NCBI GenBank assembly: GCA_014526335.1
Contig: JACTAT010000241.1
Coordinates: forward strand, 68,531-132,530
Direction of reading: 5' to 3'
Length of the DNA: 64,000 nt
Origin: Chrysaora quinquecirrha
Taxonomy: Eukaryota; Cnidaria; Scyphozoa; Semaeostomeae; Pelagiidae
Shown here: positions 49,546 through 60,825 of the stretch, one piece after another
Layout of the letters: each line of letters starts with the position of its first letter
Numbering within the stretch: position 1 is the stretch's first letter
The notes under the pieces: generated by a model
What the model was told of the DNA's origin: nothing
Database searches by the model: none
What the model saw: the letters and a program-made list of their open reading frames with translations, nothing else
Program-made: the position numbers and the translations under genes

Positions 49546-52246
49546 CTTTGAAATGTCTATGTCGTCCTCTACGTAGCTGAGTGGTCTGTCGTTCAATGCC
49601 ATATCGATGTCCAACATGACTTCTTTTAACTCGTTAAGTCTCAGGAGGGCTTCTCCGACTGCTTTGTAAAGAGACTGCTTAATCAAGCCAATGATCCCTT
49701 CAAATTGTCCACCCGACCATGGGGCCTTGCTCAGATTGAATTGCCACGTTATTTCATTTTTGATCAGGAAGTTCTTGAGTGTCTCATTCTTCATGATTGT
49801 CTTCACCCACTTAGAAGCTGCTACAGATGTCTTTGCGCAATCCGAATAGATTTTTAATGGCCTTCCTCTTCTTGCTATTAGTTCCTTTAGGCTTGGCTTG
49901 AATTGCTCGACATTAATATCTGTGACGACTTTTATGAAAGCTGCATCTGTTAAACTGCAAGCAAATAACAATATAGCTATATGCCTTCACTTCAGATTTG
50001 GCTTTCTCTTTGTACATGATTGGCCCTGCATGATCAAGGCCGATGACCTCAAATGGCCTTGAACCTTCAGTTCGGCCCTTGGTAGGTTTCCTAGAGGTGG
50101 TTGATGGACGGCTCTAGCATGGAATCTTTGCATCCTCTGCAGTTATGTCTTAGCTTCTTTACAAGCTGTCTGAGTCGTGGTACCCAGTATTTCCGTCGTA
50201 CCTCCGTCATTGTTAAAACAACTCCCCCGTGCAAAGTGATGAGATGACATTCCGTTACAGGTTTTCCAGTAAATGTCTCATTTCTTGGAAGATAAACAGG
50301 GTAATTGCCTTGAATTTGTCCTTTGCACTCAAAGATGTCTTTTTCGTTCTGCTGTAGGTTCAATGCTTGTATGTCATGTTCAAACATGTCAGTTCCGATG
50401 GCTCTATCCTGAACTCTGCGTATTCACCAGTTAATTTGTTCTGCGTCGTTCAGCTTTATTTGTTCTGCAGTTTTCAGTAAATCTCTTAATCCAGCCTGCT
50501 ACACGCATTGTCTTTCTGAAACTGAAGTTGTCCAGGATCTGATCCACTTCATCATTCTTGACAGTGACTACTCTGAAGATATCTTCGATTGGCTTCGCTT
50601 CAGCCTCTGTCGTTTCAGTTTCTCTTGTTGTGATCTCGGTTGGCAATCTATCCTTGTTTGCTAACCATTCAGGTTGCTAAACCATTGACATAGGATTTTG
50701 TTGCCCTGGGAGCCTCTGCTTCCTATATCTGCTGGATTCTCTTTTGTGCCCACATGTTTCTAGACTATAAAATCTTTCAGTCGAATCCGTCTCACTCGAT
50801 TTTCAACAAACTGTTTGTATTCACCAGAACCCTTTATCCCGTGTAGGCGACTGTGCTGTCCAACCAACCATAACAGGATTTGACTGAAAATCCTTCAAGA
50901 GCCGCTTTGACATTTGATATCAAATTAGCTGCCATGTAGCCGGCAGTAAGCTCTAGCCTCTGTATAGCGAGTCCCTTCTTTGCCACTCTTGATTTGGCAG
51001 TTAAGAGTCCCTAGCTGACTCCTAAATTCTGGCAAACAACGATGTAGACTGCTGTTGAGGTCCCATAACTACTTGAATCTCCAAAGGCATGTAATTCAAT
51101 ACTTTTTATGGGCTCTACTGCACAAGTAATACTTCTTGGTATTTCGACTCTACTTGGTTGTTGCTTTTGCTGAAGCATCACATACTATCCACACCTTTGT
51201 AGTCTCTGCCATTTTTCTCACGACTGGTTTGTGTGAAAGATAGAAAACGTTCCCGACTGGCTCTTTCTGTGCTTCCTCAATGATTCCATTTTCCTGTTGG
51301 TCTCTCATTATTCGATCGTACTGTTCAAAAAGCTCTGGTTGTTGCTGTAGTTTTTGAAGAAGCTTGTTTAGTCTCGCTCTGCTGCCATCCTTGTTGTCTC
51401 GATGTTCTTGCTTCGTGTTTTTCCAAATCAACCCTGTCTCGTAGGATCCCTCAGGGCTCTGATTCAGCTGCTCGTTGAACTCGCTATAATCTGGTGACTC
51501 ATTTTCTTCAGAATTTCGTAAGCCTGATACATCAAGGCTGCAAAGCTTGTCGTAGTCTGCCATTGATGATTTCGCAAAGAACATTTTTTAATCATCGATC
51601 TCTGCACCAGGTGATAATAGCGTCCACCCTAATCTAGTCAGTTCCCAATTGGCTCACCAGGTTTTCCGATTCTTGGTTTAGTCTCTGTTTAAATCTTTGC
51701 ATACTCTGATGCACCAACTATCAAATGAATAGGTAATTCAGCTTTCTGATCTTGGTCTGCCATTGTTATTCCTCTCAGATGCAAGTACTTGGCTAGGATT
51801 TGCTCATGTTGTTGGTTTGAAGCTGCCAGTAATACTTCTTTTTCTACTTTGTTCACATCAACTTTGAGACCAAGATCTCCCTTTGTATCTTTTACCTCCA
51901 CATTATTAACTTCATTCCTTTTGGTTGTTGTACACATCATAATGTTAATTTGTCTGACCTGTGTGGATGCTGGTCTCTTTCCGATTAGCTTTATTAACTT
52001 GGCTGAGATATACGAGCTCCCTGCTCCCGTGTCAAGTAATGCTCTGCAGGTTATGCCGTTTACGTTAACAAGGACTACCGGGTATATTATTCCTTGCTCT
52101 CTTGTGGCCAATAGAGCCTGTTCTGGCTTCATGTCTTTCTTGTCACAGACAGATGTATGGTGCCTGCTGCTACAGATCTTGCAATTAGTCTTCACTCTGC
52201 ATTCTGCTGCCCGATGAGAATTAAAACACAGCCTTTTCTTTTGCAA
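49471..52246 (-). pseudogene. BEL/Pao pol (protease, RT, integrase), fragmented
   Basis: In order on the minus strand. 52246-51689: zinc knuckle CKICSSRHHTSVC and retroviral-type protease ALLDTGAGSSYIS. 51584-51150: start of RT (IMRDQQENGIIEEAQ, VWIVCDASAK). A degraded RT/RNase H stretch runs to 50650. 50387-50091: integrase zinc-binding domain (HLITLHGGVVLTMTEVRRKY, CRGC). 49971-49471: integrase core (KIYSDCAKTSVAAS, NLSKAPWSGGQFEGIIGLIK, NDRPLSYVEDD). Frame breaks separate all blocks. Inactive. Confidence 0.85.
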
Positions 52247-52291
52247 ATAATCTTTTCTCTCAGCAACCTCTGTAACAGTATCATAGTCAGT

Positions 52292-53353
52292 TTAAATGTG
52301 CTCATTGCTCTCACAGTATACGCATGCTCTCTTTCTCCCTTCTTGCTGCCTTGTTTGAAATACTTTCTCTCTCTTTGGTTGTCTAGCGGGGTTGAATTCA
52401 GAAAAGTTGACATTTGTCCTTCTGTCGTTTTGGGATATTGGGTTTCCTTCTGTCCACCTCCTCAGGTTTTCTAGAAGCTCTGAAAAGCCCCATTTCCACC
52501 ATTCCTCGTCAAGACATGCCAATTCTGAGCGAATACCCTTCAGTTTATCAAGAGTAGCCCTCGCAAAGCCCTTTAGCTTTTTCAGCTTTTCTAAAGATTC
52601 TAAAGCCTGTACATTAGTTAAAAGCTTTCCATCGAATTCGTGAATCTCGACAGCGTTTCCTCCCTTTGATGGTTGGAAGGGAGGTGATGTTTTGAATATA
52701 AGCATTTACAACCTCAGTTATTTTCCCATATGTGGTCTTTTATATATTCTTAGCTCTTTCATACCCTTCAGGTGTGAAGGGTAACCCCTCTATTTGGGCT
52801 ATAACTTTAGGCACCAAAAGCTTCTTTAGGTACGAAAATTTTGTGACAGAATGAATTTTTGCTTTGTCTATTTCGGCTTCAAATTGGTTCCAAAACCGAA
52901 GCCAATTTAAATTGGTTCCCTGAAATTTCATTATGATCAATTTTGGTAATTTTCTCTCGAATTTCATCTGTTGCTCCAATTTTTTCCTTTCCATTTTATT
53001 TTCGACCTCCAGTTGTTTTTGTTTTGTGAATAAGAATTGTTTTTACTCCTCACTTTGTTCTTGTTATTTTATTTCTTTCAAGGCTGCTTTCATTTCTGCC
53101 ATGATTGGATTAAATTCCTTGAAATTCTTGTCTATACACGAACTCCAAGCTCGGATTTCTTGCGGATTATTGTCATTTTCGATCTTTGCTTCTTGGATTA
53201 TGGTTTTTAGTTCCAAAATCTCTTCGATTCTCGTTCCGTAGATGTTAAGTTGTCTCCTGATTGCTGTAGTTTCATCAGATATGAATTCCAACAGCTTTGT
53301 TTTTGTCTCGATTTTCTTGCAAGCGGCCTGAATATCAAGGTCTCGACTCGCCA
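52292..53353 (-). pseudogene. BEL/Pao gag, fragmented
   Basis: Starts at ATG 53353 just inside the 5' LTR (MASRDLDIQAACKKIETK, coiled-coil-like). 52994-52740 carries LPKLIIMKFQGTNLNWLRFW, the DUF1759 signature of BEL gag. 52705-52292 ends in the first zinc knuckle (CVYCESNEH). Two frame changes. Confidence 0.85.
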
Positions 53354-53369
53354 TTTTGGGGTGCCATTG

Positions 53370-53580
53370 TGTTGCGATTATACAAGGTTGCAGTATACGA
53401 CAACAAATAACTGATAATGATCTAGTATTTTCTGAATTATAACATAACAAAACATCAAACTAGAACTTACATTTTACACTCAACTTTCTAATCACGCGTT
53501 TAAGGTTATGCAACATCATAGCTTAAAATAGTCTGAAAAGGTCCAGTGTCTCTGCTTTCCTGGAATGTCTATTTTCTTTT
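53370..53580 (-). repeat. 5' LTR of the BEL/Pao element
   Basis: See the 3' LTR. Its outer edge touches the A-rich 3' tail of LINE copy B at about 53580-53620. Confidence 0.8.
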
Positions 53581-53599
53581 TTCATTTCATTTTCATTTC

Positions 53600-55790
53600 A
53601 TTTCATTTAAAAAAAAAAAAGGTTTACTAATACAGTGAAGATAAATAGTATAAAAGCATATAAGAGGAAGGTAGTCCTTCAACCCGCAGGCTGATTTTCA
53701 AGGGGCCCTCCAAACTAAAAACGATTAAAATGGTAAAATATATCCTTACATTTTTTATTTGAACATTTTCCTCAATGATTTAGGCGACTACTTTTTTAAA
53801 TGCTTTAAGGGAGGGTGCCGTTTTACACTCAGCTGAGAGAGAGTTCCATTGCTTTGCACCTCTAAATGAGAAACACCTCTGCCCATTTGAGGAACTCCTC
53901 TTTGGGAGTCTCAAATCGGTAAAGGTATTTCTCAGGTTGAAAGAAGTGCAAGCTGAGTTTTTTGTAAATAGATCACACAAGTACTGAGGAGCCTGTCCAT
54001 TAATAGACTTGTAGACCATAATTTGCAGCTCTTCATTGATGAGAGTCTCAATGGTCTTCCAGCCCAGCTGGCTAACTAATGTTAGTCCTGGAGAATAATA
54101 GCTGCTGTTCGTTACGATTCTCGCAGCTCTGTTTTGAAGCTTTTGCAGCTTGGTTATTTGCGTAGAGCCGCAGCAACCCCAGACAGAACAACAGTACCTG
54201 AAATGAGGCTCAACAATACTTGTGTACAACGCTTTCAAAGTTTTGAAAGGGATGAACGGTCTGGCATACTTTAGAAATCCAATGGCTCTGGAAACCTTTG
54301 CAGCAACAGCTCTGGTATGGTCGCTCCAGTCGAGATGTCTGTCAACCTCTACGCCAAGGTATTTGACCGATTGGACTACATCTAAAGGTTTATTTTTTAT
54401 TTTAAGAGACAGTTCATCGCCATTGTTTACTAAGGCTTGAAAGCGAGGTCTAGTACACATGAGCATTGACTGTGTTTTAATGACATTCAGTGAAAGTTTG
54501 TTACCCTTTAACCAATTGTCAAGGCTTTCAAGGTCGTCATTTAATGCCTCGTTCAGCTGAGTGATGTTTTTAGATTGGATATACAGGCTAGTATCATCTG
54601 CATACATGGAAACAGTCGAATTCTGGACACCAAATGGCAGGTCATTAATATAAACTAGAAAGAGTAGGGGTCCGAGGCAGGAGCCTTGTGGGACCCCGAT
54701 ATCAATTTTGCCAATGCTTGAATCTACGCCTCCGACTCTGCAATACTGTTTTCTGTCTGTGAGATAAGACTCAAACCAAGAAAGCTCTCTATCTGAGACA
54801 CCGTAGTGTGTCAGTTTTTGGCACAGCAGTTTGTGGTCGACAGTATCAAAGGCTTTTTTTAGGTCAATGAATACCAGTCCAACTTGGTGTCCAGTATCCA
54901 ACCCACTGTACCAGTCGTCACTGTTTTTAAGTAGGCAAGTGACTGTGGAATAAAACTCTCTGAAACCAGACTGGTTTTGATAGAGAAGTTCACTTCCATT
55001 CAGGTACTGGTACAGTTGGTTGAAAACAATTTTCTCGAATAGCCTGGAAATGACAGGTAGTATAGAGATCGGTCTATAATTTGACTTGTCAGCTCTATCT
55101 CCATCTTTAAAAATAGGAGTGACTCTAGCTATTTTCCAACAGTCAGGAAACAGACTTGTTTCCAGTGATGTGTTGAACAGGAAAACCAGTGAGTTCTCTA
55201 TGAACGGCATGGCTAACTTAAGGAAATAACTAGAGATTGTGTCATTTCCAAAGCCTTTCGAGGTTTTTAATTTGGAGATTGCCTCTCTTATATCCCGGAC
55301 TCCGACGGATTGAAAGTGAAACTTTTTATTTTGAAAATTCAGCTGATAATCCCCAGAAAGCAGTGGATTTGGTGTTGCAGGAATTTTTTCAGCAAGATCC
55401 TTCCCAACAGAACAGAAGAAATTGTTCATGGTTTCGGAGATTTCCTTTTGTCAGCAATGTTATTGCAGTTATCGTTCAACTGTTACCCTCGTGTAGAAGA
55501 ATTTTCTCCGAAAAATACTGCTTTTTAAGGGAAACGTTAAGCTTATTTACTTTGTTTCTCAATTGCCTATATGTGTTCATAAGTAGCTGAGATTTTTGCC
55601 TAACGGCGGCCTTTTTTATTTTGTCTCTGCTTCGAATAAGATGCAACATTGGTTTCACCAACATTGAGTCGGGGAGAGGGGGTATGTGTCTTTGGAGCGA
55701 GAATTTTAAAAAAGCTTGAAGTGTCCCAGCAATTTTGGCGATGATTGATCCTCGCCAAAAATATTGGGGACAGTATGTCATTAGTATGTT
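53600..55790 (-). mobile_element. LINE copy B, nearly intact RT
   Basis: On the minus strand, with an AAATG/A-rich 3' tail at 53580-53635. It shares the whole 3' part with copy A (11247-12590). Upstream of the RT frame, 55781-55480 encodes the basic linker (RDKIKKAAVRQKSQLLMN, YRQLRNKVNKLNVSLKKQYF). Endonuclease sequence is not evident beyond about 55790. Confidence 0.9.
53780..55429 (-). CDS. LINE reverse transcriptase
   Basis: 549 aa open frame. RT motifs in order: ARVTPIFKDGDRADKSNYRP, NQSGFREFYSTV, GLVFIDLKKAFDTVDHKLLC (motif A, catalytic Asp), GVPQGSCLGPLLFLVYINDL (motif B), SMYADDTSLYI (motif C, DD), KYLGVEVDRHLDWSDH, then the C-terminal VWGCCGSTQITKLQKLQNRA. It belongs to the CR1/L2/Rex-like group by sequence feel, not tested. 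The first Met is inside the linker; the natural start would be upstream, where the frame is interrupted near 55430. The RT domain itself is complete. Confidence 0.9.
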   Translation of the reverse strand: MNNFFCSVGKDLAEKIPATPNPLLSGDYQLNFQNKKFHFQSVGVRDIREAISKLKTSKGFGNDTISSYFLKLAMPFIENSLVFLFNTSLETSLFPDCWKIARVTPIFKDGDRADKSNYRPISILPVISRLFEKIVFNQLYQYLNGSELLYQNQSGFREFYSTVTCLLKNSDDWYSGLDTGHQVGLVFIDLKKAFDTVDHKLLCQKLTHYGVSDRELSWFESYLTDRKQYCRVGGVDSSIGKIDIGVPQGSCLGPLLFLVYINDLPFGVQNSTVSMYADDTSLYIQSKNITQLNEALNDDLESLDNWLKGNKLSLNVIKTQSMLMCTRPRFQALVNNGDELSLKIKNKPLDVVQSVKYLGVEVDRHLDWSDHTRAVAAKVSRAIGFLKYARPFIPFKTLKALYTSIVEPHFRYCCSVWGCCGSTQITKLQKLQNRAARIVTNSSYYSPGLTLVSQLGWKTIETLINEELQIMVYKSINGQAPQYLCDLFTKNSACTSFNLRNTFTDLRLPKRSSSNGQRCFSFRGAKQWNSLSAECKTAPSLKAFKKVVA

Positions 55791-55935
55791 TTACCTTAAA
55801 AACCCCGTCCCATTACAACATATTTGGGTAATTAGACCTTCCTCCACTCGACTCAATGGGGAGGGGGTATGCGTCTTTAGAGCGAGAATTTTAAAAAAGC
55901 TTGAAGTGTCCCTGCCTTTTTGGCAATGATTGTAG
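55640..55935. repeat. Direct repeat pair of about 90 bp
   Basis: GGGGGTATGTGTCTTTGGAG... at about 55655-55745 and again at about 55860-55930, sharing AGCGAGAATTTTAAAAAAGC and TTGAAGTGTCCC. The spacing is about 195 bp. The first copy overlaps the 5' edge of LINE copy B. Confidence 0.7.
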
Positions 55936-57250
55936 CCGTGTTTATTAACACTTTCCATTCTTTCCTGTCAGGATTTCACCTCGCCTGACCGGGCTGGCCC
56001 GCTTTCCATATAAACGCAAAGTGAAGAAACAAAAGATTCTTTTGTTCCCGCAGATCCCGGCAAGGTGAGATTCACGTCCTTTGACCACGGATCTCACCTC
56101 ATCGGGCTGGGTGATGTAAACGCAAGATTCACAAACAAAAGAATTAATTGTTCTATCAAAACCCACGCATCTTTGCGCTGTCCTGCGGCCGCATGGTAAT
56201 TGTTTATGCTTTGTTTTTAGCTTTTTATTGTTCATATGAAATCACCGTAGTTACCATAATCTGACCATTTGTGTTTAATTTTATTTATAGCAAATAATAT
56301 AAATATTTTACCTTTTTGATTTTACTCTAATATGGTTGGCTAACTTGTAATGTTGTCATAGGGATTTTCTGTTTGCAATTTGCAGATTCGTTAACTTCTT
56401 GTAAGTTCTTGGAGATCGATGTAGAGCTGACATGAGTTTAATGAGATTAAAAAATATTTAGTGAGAAATTAGTAATTCCTTGTGTTGCACAAGAATTGAT
56501 AGAGAGAAAAGGCCACGAACTGCAAACTGTCCCGTCGGATCTTTCGATTCTTGCGGCGAATAAAATAAAATAAAGCAGTGAGGCAGTAACGCTGCAAAGC
56601 GACGAGAAGACGAAGCAAAAAAGACGAATTTTTTATACTAATATTTCGCCCCGGCATTCAGGGCTTCATCAGAGTAATAAACGAATAAAAATATTTTACA
56701 GAAATTCAAATTTGGTGGTTGATTATGATTGATGGAGCTCAGTGGGTGGTGTGTAGGTGATGTAATAGTGGATGAAGTTGCGGGGTGAGATGAAAAGAGG
56801 CGGACAGGAAAGCACAGGATGAGATGAAATTCGAAGTAAGTAAATAAAATAGATGGAACTGGTTTGGGCAGAGGGTATTTTATGGATAAGAGTAATTAAT
56901 CATTATTGATATAGTTAGCTGTTAAAAAAATAAGTAAAAAAGACTGGGTTAGCGGTCTGTAGTTCTGTTAAGTCCGTTAGGTGCAAGAGAGTTAGCCAAA
57001 ACAATCTTTGTATTGGTGCTTCGGTATTTCATTAGTTTCTTTATCTTCACGAATTTTAATGTTTCCTGTTTATTTCTTAAAATTTCATATATATATATAT
57101 ATAGAAGTATCTTACTTAGCTTCAGTAGCAAGGAGATAGAAAAGGAAAGAAAAGTGTGGCAAGGTAAGGCTCTACTATCGGGTAGGTTGTGGACAGACAT
57201 TGCTTGCGAGAGGCTGTACTGTGCCACTAGCTTATATTACAGAGAAGACA
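55936..57250. other. No gene recognised
   Basis: Unique-looking AT-rich sequence with an (AT)n run at about 57086-57104. Small frames only (for example 55945-56235 reverse, Cys-containing but without a family I know). Confidence 0.4.
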
Positions 57251-57394
57251 TACAGTACTTGTGCGACGCTGTAATAGACTTCGTTTTTTCTTATCTGGCT
57301 CAGAGAAGCCCTTCTTGTTGCAATGCCGTTTAGCCTGGAATTGTTTAATATGGAATAGAAAAGATCATGTCAAGATCGATCTCAAGTTTGCGTC

Positions 57395-57840
57395 TGATCG
57401 TGTGTCGCTGCCCTTCGATGAACAAGAACTACGAGAATTAAGAGAGCTAAAAATAAACAAAGCTTCTCCTATTGGCAGCATTCCAGGTAAAATTTTTAAA
57501 GAAAATTTGGACATTTTCACCGGCATACTGCAAGGGCTTTTCAATGCTAGTATTGACGATGGAGTTTTTCCTTTTGAACTTAAAACAGGCGATGTAACAT
57601 CTATGTTCAAAGCAAAAGACCAACTGGCTAAGGGCAGTTATAGATAAATAACTATTCTGTCCGCAATTTCTAAGGTTTATGAGCGTTTGATGTCTGAAAA
57701 TATTGTAGCTTACTCGGAATCTTTCCTCTTTCAATATCTCTGTGGATGTCGGGAAGGCTACAGTACTCAACAAGCTCTTGTTAGGTTTCTCGAGAAATGC
57801 AAATCAATTTTGGACAAAAAAGGAGTTGCAGGGGCAATTT
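57395..57840 (+). pseudogene. LINE RT fragment, left half
   Basis: Encodes LRELKINKASPIGSIPGKIF, GVFPFELKTGDVTSMFKAKD, a stop, then KVYERLMSENIV, GYSTQQALVRFLEKCKS and GVAGAI where motif A should follow. It breaks off at 57841 exactly where the GATCC minisatellite of unit copy 3 begins; RT motifs B/C resume at 59270. Confidence 0.8.
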
Positions 57841-58690
57841 GATCCTAACTAATCATTACCTGATCCTAACCTAATCATTACCTGATCCTAACCTATTCCT
57901 TACTGATCCCTAACTAATCATTACTGATCCTTAACTAATCTCTATACTAATACGCTAAGGAGGCGGTGGTCTTGGCGATGGCGTTTCCTTGTAAGAGTTC
58001 GATCCGAAGTTCGGCCGCTCCCCGGTTCGCCAACTCCCGTGCTTGATCGAGCCACCGACGTGGTACCTTGTCATCATCGCCTCGTTCGGGCCAGGCTGCT
58101 TCCAGCTGTGACACAGCTTGGCAAATACCGATTATTCTTCTCGATATTGGTCTAATGTCGCGCGAAAAAACAAAAAGAAAACAAAAGAGCGTACGTTGTG
58201 TACACTTAGGCAGCATTCCCCCGCCCTTCGAAAACATTTCAGGCACAAACCCCGCGAGCTCCCCGTTGGCAATTCGCCACGCTCTGGGAACAATCGACCT
58301 CGTTCGCGCAACCAATCTATGGGTACGTCCGGTCACGGGGTAAGATCCATTTCGGTGCTGCGTCACGGGGTTTCGAAGCGTCTAGAATGATCGCCGTGTT
58401 TCCTGGCACATCCATTCGTGCATCCACAAGAAACAAGGAATAAGTTTCTTAAAAGTTCGAGTGCTGTTGGAAAACGATGAAGGCGTTTATCATTTGTTCA
58501 TTTCTTTTATATTTGCTTTGTTCCACAATCGCAACAAAACAGTGAAAGTAAGAAGACAATTAAGAATTTATTTCAGAATATTCTCGACTCTGTCGATGTT
58601 TGTTTTCTTGATTTGGTGGTTGCGTCATCTCAATTGACTGGAGTAAACTGTTTTTTTACGTGATTTTGTTGCGTCATTAAGATAACATGC
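57841..58690 (-). repeat. Composite 'unit' copy 3 (distal block plus GATCAG minisatellite)
   Basis: On the minus strand the order is the GTTTTGTTGCGATTGTG segment, the distal block with the open frame 58366-57947, boundary motif TATTAGTATAGAGATTAG at about 57960-57943, then GGATCAGTAATGATTAG repeats to 57841. It lacks the hairpin cluster and TTGCYCAG array. Distal-block identity to copy 1 is very high. Confidence 0.8.
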
Positions 58691-59265
58691 AAATTTAAAC
58701 CATTTTAAAACTAAGATATAAACTTTATTGCTGTAAAACACCGAAAACACAAAAAGGTGATTATGCTTATTATGAATCGTGGCCTAAAAAGAGACAAAAA
58801 TAATCCCTTCGGGAATTACGCAGTGACGTAAAAGACAATTTCGCGTCAATTCGCTTGTCCTGTTGACAAAGCAAACGAGACGGCCGTATAAAGCACACAT
58901 TAAGCTATCGAATGACATATGTTGCGTGTTGTTGCACCCGCGGGTCACGATTCTGTGACGTTTCAAAGTTTTTGAATGAAAATTTTCAGTTGAAAATCTC
59001 ACGTGACCCAAACAAAAAAGACACCGCATTGGATCGCAGAGCATCCCGCAGATTTTCAGCGTGAAATGAGACAGGTTAATGGCGGCACGGCGAAGCAACA
59101 GCAAATTTTCGCACAGGACCTTCGAAAAAAAATTTTGTTTTTGATTAGTTTGCTCATTATATATTGCCGATCGACAATAAAATGAAAGTAAAAGTTGGAA
59201 CAAAGAAAAAGCCAGTGAACTGTATAAGAAATAAGCTTTAATTTCACATAAAAATTGTAATAAAT
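58691..59265. other. Non-coding insertion sequence, no gene recognised
   Basis: Lies between unit copy 3 and the resumed LINE RT fragment. The long reverse frame here has no recognisable domain. Confidence 0.35.
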
Positions 59266-59271
59266 AACTGA

Positions 59272-59560
59272 TGGTTAGGCCACAGGGATCAATTTGTGCC
59301 CCCTTATTGTTCATCATGTTGTTTAAAGATAACTGATGTAATGTGATACAGCATTCTAAGATGGTAAAAAATGCAGAGGACACAATCATATATCATGCAG
59401 ACAAACTCTGGATCATTCAGGCACCAAAGGTATATGGATTCAATCTCAAACTGGCTGAAGGAAAGAGGACTCGTCTCATGTTCCGATTTTTGCTTCCGAA
59501 ACGAGCTGAATACTCCTAGCTGGCTGGAGTCCAACTTTCTTCGGCTTCAAAAACTGTTAC
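59272..59560 (+). pseudogene. LINE RT fragment, right half
   Basis: Encodes VRPQGSICAPLLFIML (motif B), then after a break AEDTIIYHADK (motif C with the first Asp of YADD replaced by Glu) and NLKLAEGKRTRLMF. It is the continuation of 57395-57840 across the insertion. Confidence 0.7.
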
Positions 59561-59924
59561 TGTAAATTGCCAAAATATTTGATAAAAAGATTTTGGTTAA
59601 TAAAATTAGTAAGGTACTTACCAAACCTCGCTGTTGGTGTGCGCAAGGAACAAGCTGAGCAAATACAATGTACTGTAGACGAATATTCGTCCAGACTCAG
59701 ATTCAGACCCCACTTACGATATACCGTCTCAAAGTTGGACGAATATTTGTCTGGACACAGATTCACATTCCAGACGAATATTCGCAGCCACATCAGTGTC
59801 ACTGTAAAAAAACAAACTAAAACATAAAAACTTCATTGTTTCTTTTTTATAACCTTGAGGTACATTATCTTAGGTATAATTAAACATAAAAACTATTTTT
59901 ATATGAATAACTGTTCCTGATAAA

Positions 59925-60490
59925 AAACGGGAAGTGTAAGACATGTCTTCGCATGACGTCAGAGTTTTTCAATGTCTTACCTGTAGTAAATGTCTTATAT
60001 CTCGGCTTTCCAACAAGATATAATAAAGTCTTTCATATAACCGTCATCTTCACTATATAGGCTAACAATAAACATAAAAACAATTTGTGTCACCCCTACC
60101 GTTTCGCTGGAAAAACGGGACATGTAAGAGACGTCTTCACATGACGTCACAGTTTTTCATTGTCTTGCCTGTAGTAAATGTCTTATATTTCGGCTTTCCA
60201 ACAAGATATCTTAAAGTCTTTGATGTAACCGTAAACTACACTAAATAGGCCAACCACAAACATAAAAACAATTTCTGTCACCTCTACCGTGTCCCCGAAA
60301 AAACTTATTCTTTGCAATAATGCATGACGTCACAGTTTTTCAACGTCTTGCCTGTAGTAAATGTCTTATAGCTCGGCTTTCCAACAAGATATCTTAAAGT
60401 CTTTGATATAACAGTAAACTGCACTATATAGGCTAACAACAAAAATAAAAACAATTTATTTCCGTTCCACGGTTTTGCAGGAAAAACGAG
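59925..60490. repeat. 184-bp tandem repeat, three copies
   Basis: Each copy contains GCATGACGTCA or ACATGACGTCA, CCTGTAGTAAATGTCTTATA, CGGCTTTCCAACAAGATAT and a GTGTCACC/TTTATTTCC region. Copies start near 59925, 60115 and 60300. Confidence 0.85.
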
Positions 60491-60551
60491 AAATTTAGCA
60501 GGCATCTAAACATATCCATTTGTTTGTATATGTGCACACATCTGTATAGCA

Positions 60552-60809
60552 TTAGGTTTTAGCCCAATTTACTGTTCCTTTCATTGAGATTGATTTTCTT
60601 AAAGCGTTCTGTACTTTGTTCTGTGCTGTTATTAATCGGACGACTCTTAAACTGGAAGTTGTAACATCCTTTTTGGTAATGATGTCGAATAATGCACCAA
60701 TGAAATTATTAAGATCTTTTGACGGAGTTCTTTTAATATTGAAGGGATGTAGATGGATTGCTAAGGACTTTACTTTCATTTCTTCAGCCTTCGCCAAGCA
60801 TCTCAGCAT
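60552..60809 (-). CDS. Possible Macro-domain C-terminal fragment
   Basis: 85-aa frame: LAKAEEMKVKSLAIHLHPFN...NNFIGALFDIITKK...SLRVVRLITAQNKVQNAL. The pattern of helix, beta strand, helix, strand resembles the end of Macro (ADP-ribose-binding) domains, but the usual GTG loop is absent. Weak; it could be unrelated. Confidence 0.25.
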   Translation of the reverse strand: MLRCLAKAEEMKVKSLAIHLHPFNIKRTPSKDLNNFIGALFDIITKKDVTTSSLRVVRLITAQNKVQNALRKSISMKGTVNWAKT

Positions 60810-60825
60810 TGTAGAAATGATATGA

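Larger units (their letters stand above)
49327..53580 (-). mobile_element. BEL/Pao LTR retrotransposon, degraded
   Basis: Two direct LTRs (about 49327-49545 and 53370-53580) share GCGATTATACNAGGTTGCAG, AACATAACAAAACATCAAA and AAAATAGTCTGAAAAGGTCC. A primer-binding-like TGGCACCCCAAAATGG follows the 5' LTR (minus strand, just below 53370). Gag, zinc knuckles, aspartic protease, RT and integrase appear in BEL order on the minus strand, with many frame breaks. The integrase end runs straight into the 3' LTR, so the distal pol region is deleted. Confidence 0.9.

Noticed and set aside
54222..54440. Frame opposite LINE copy B (and its twin at 11731-11949)
   Set aside because: Antisense shadow of the RT gene, identical in both LINE copies.
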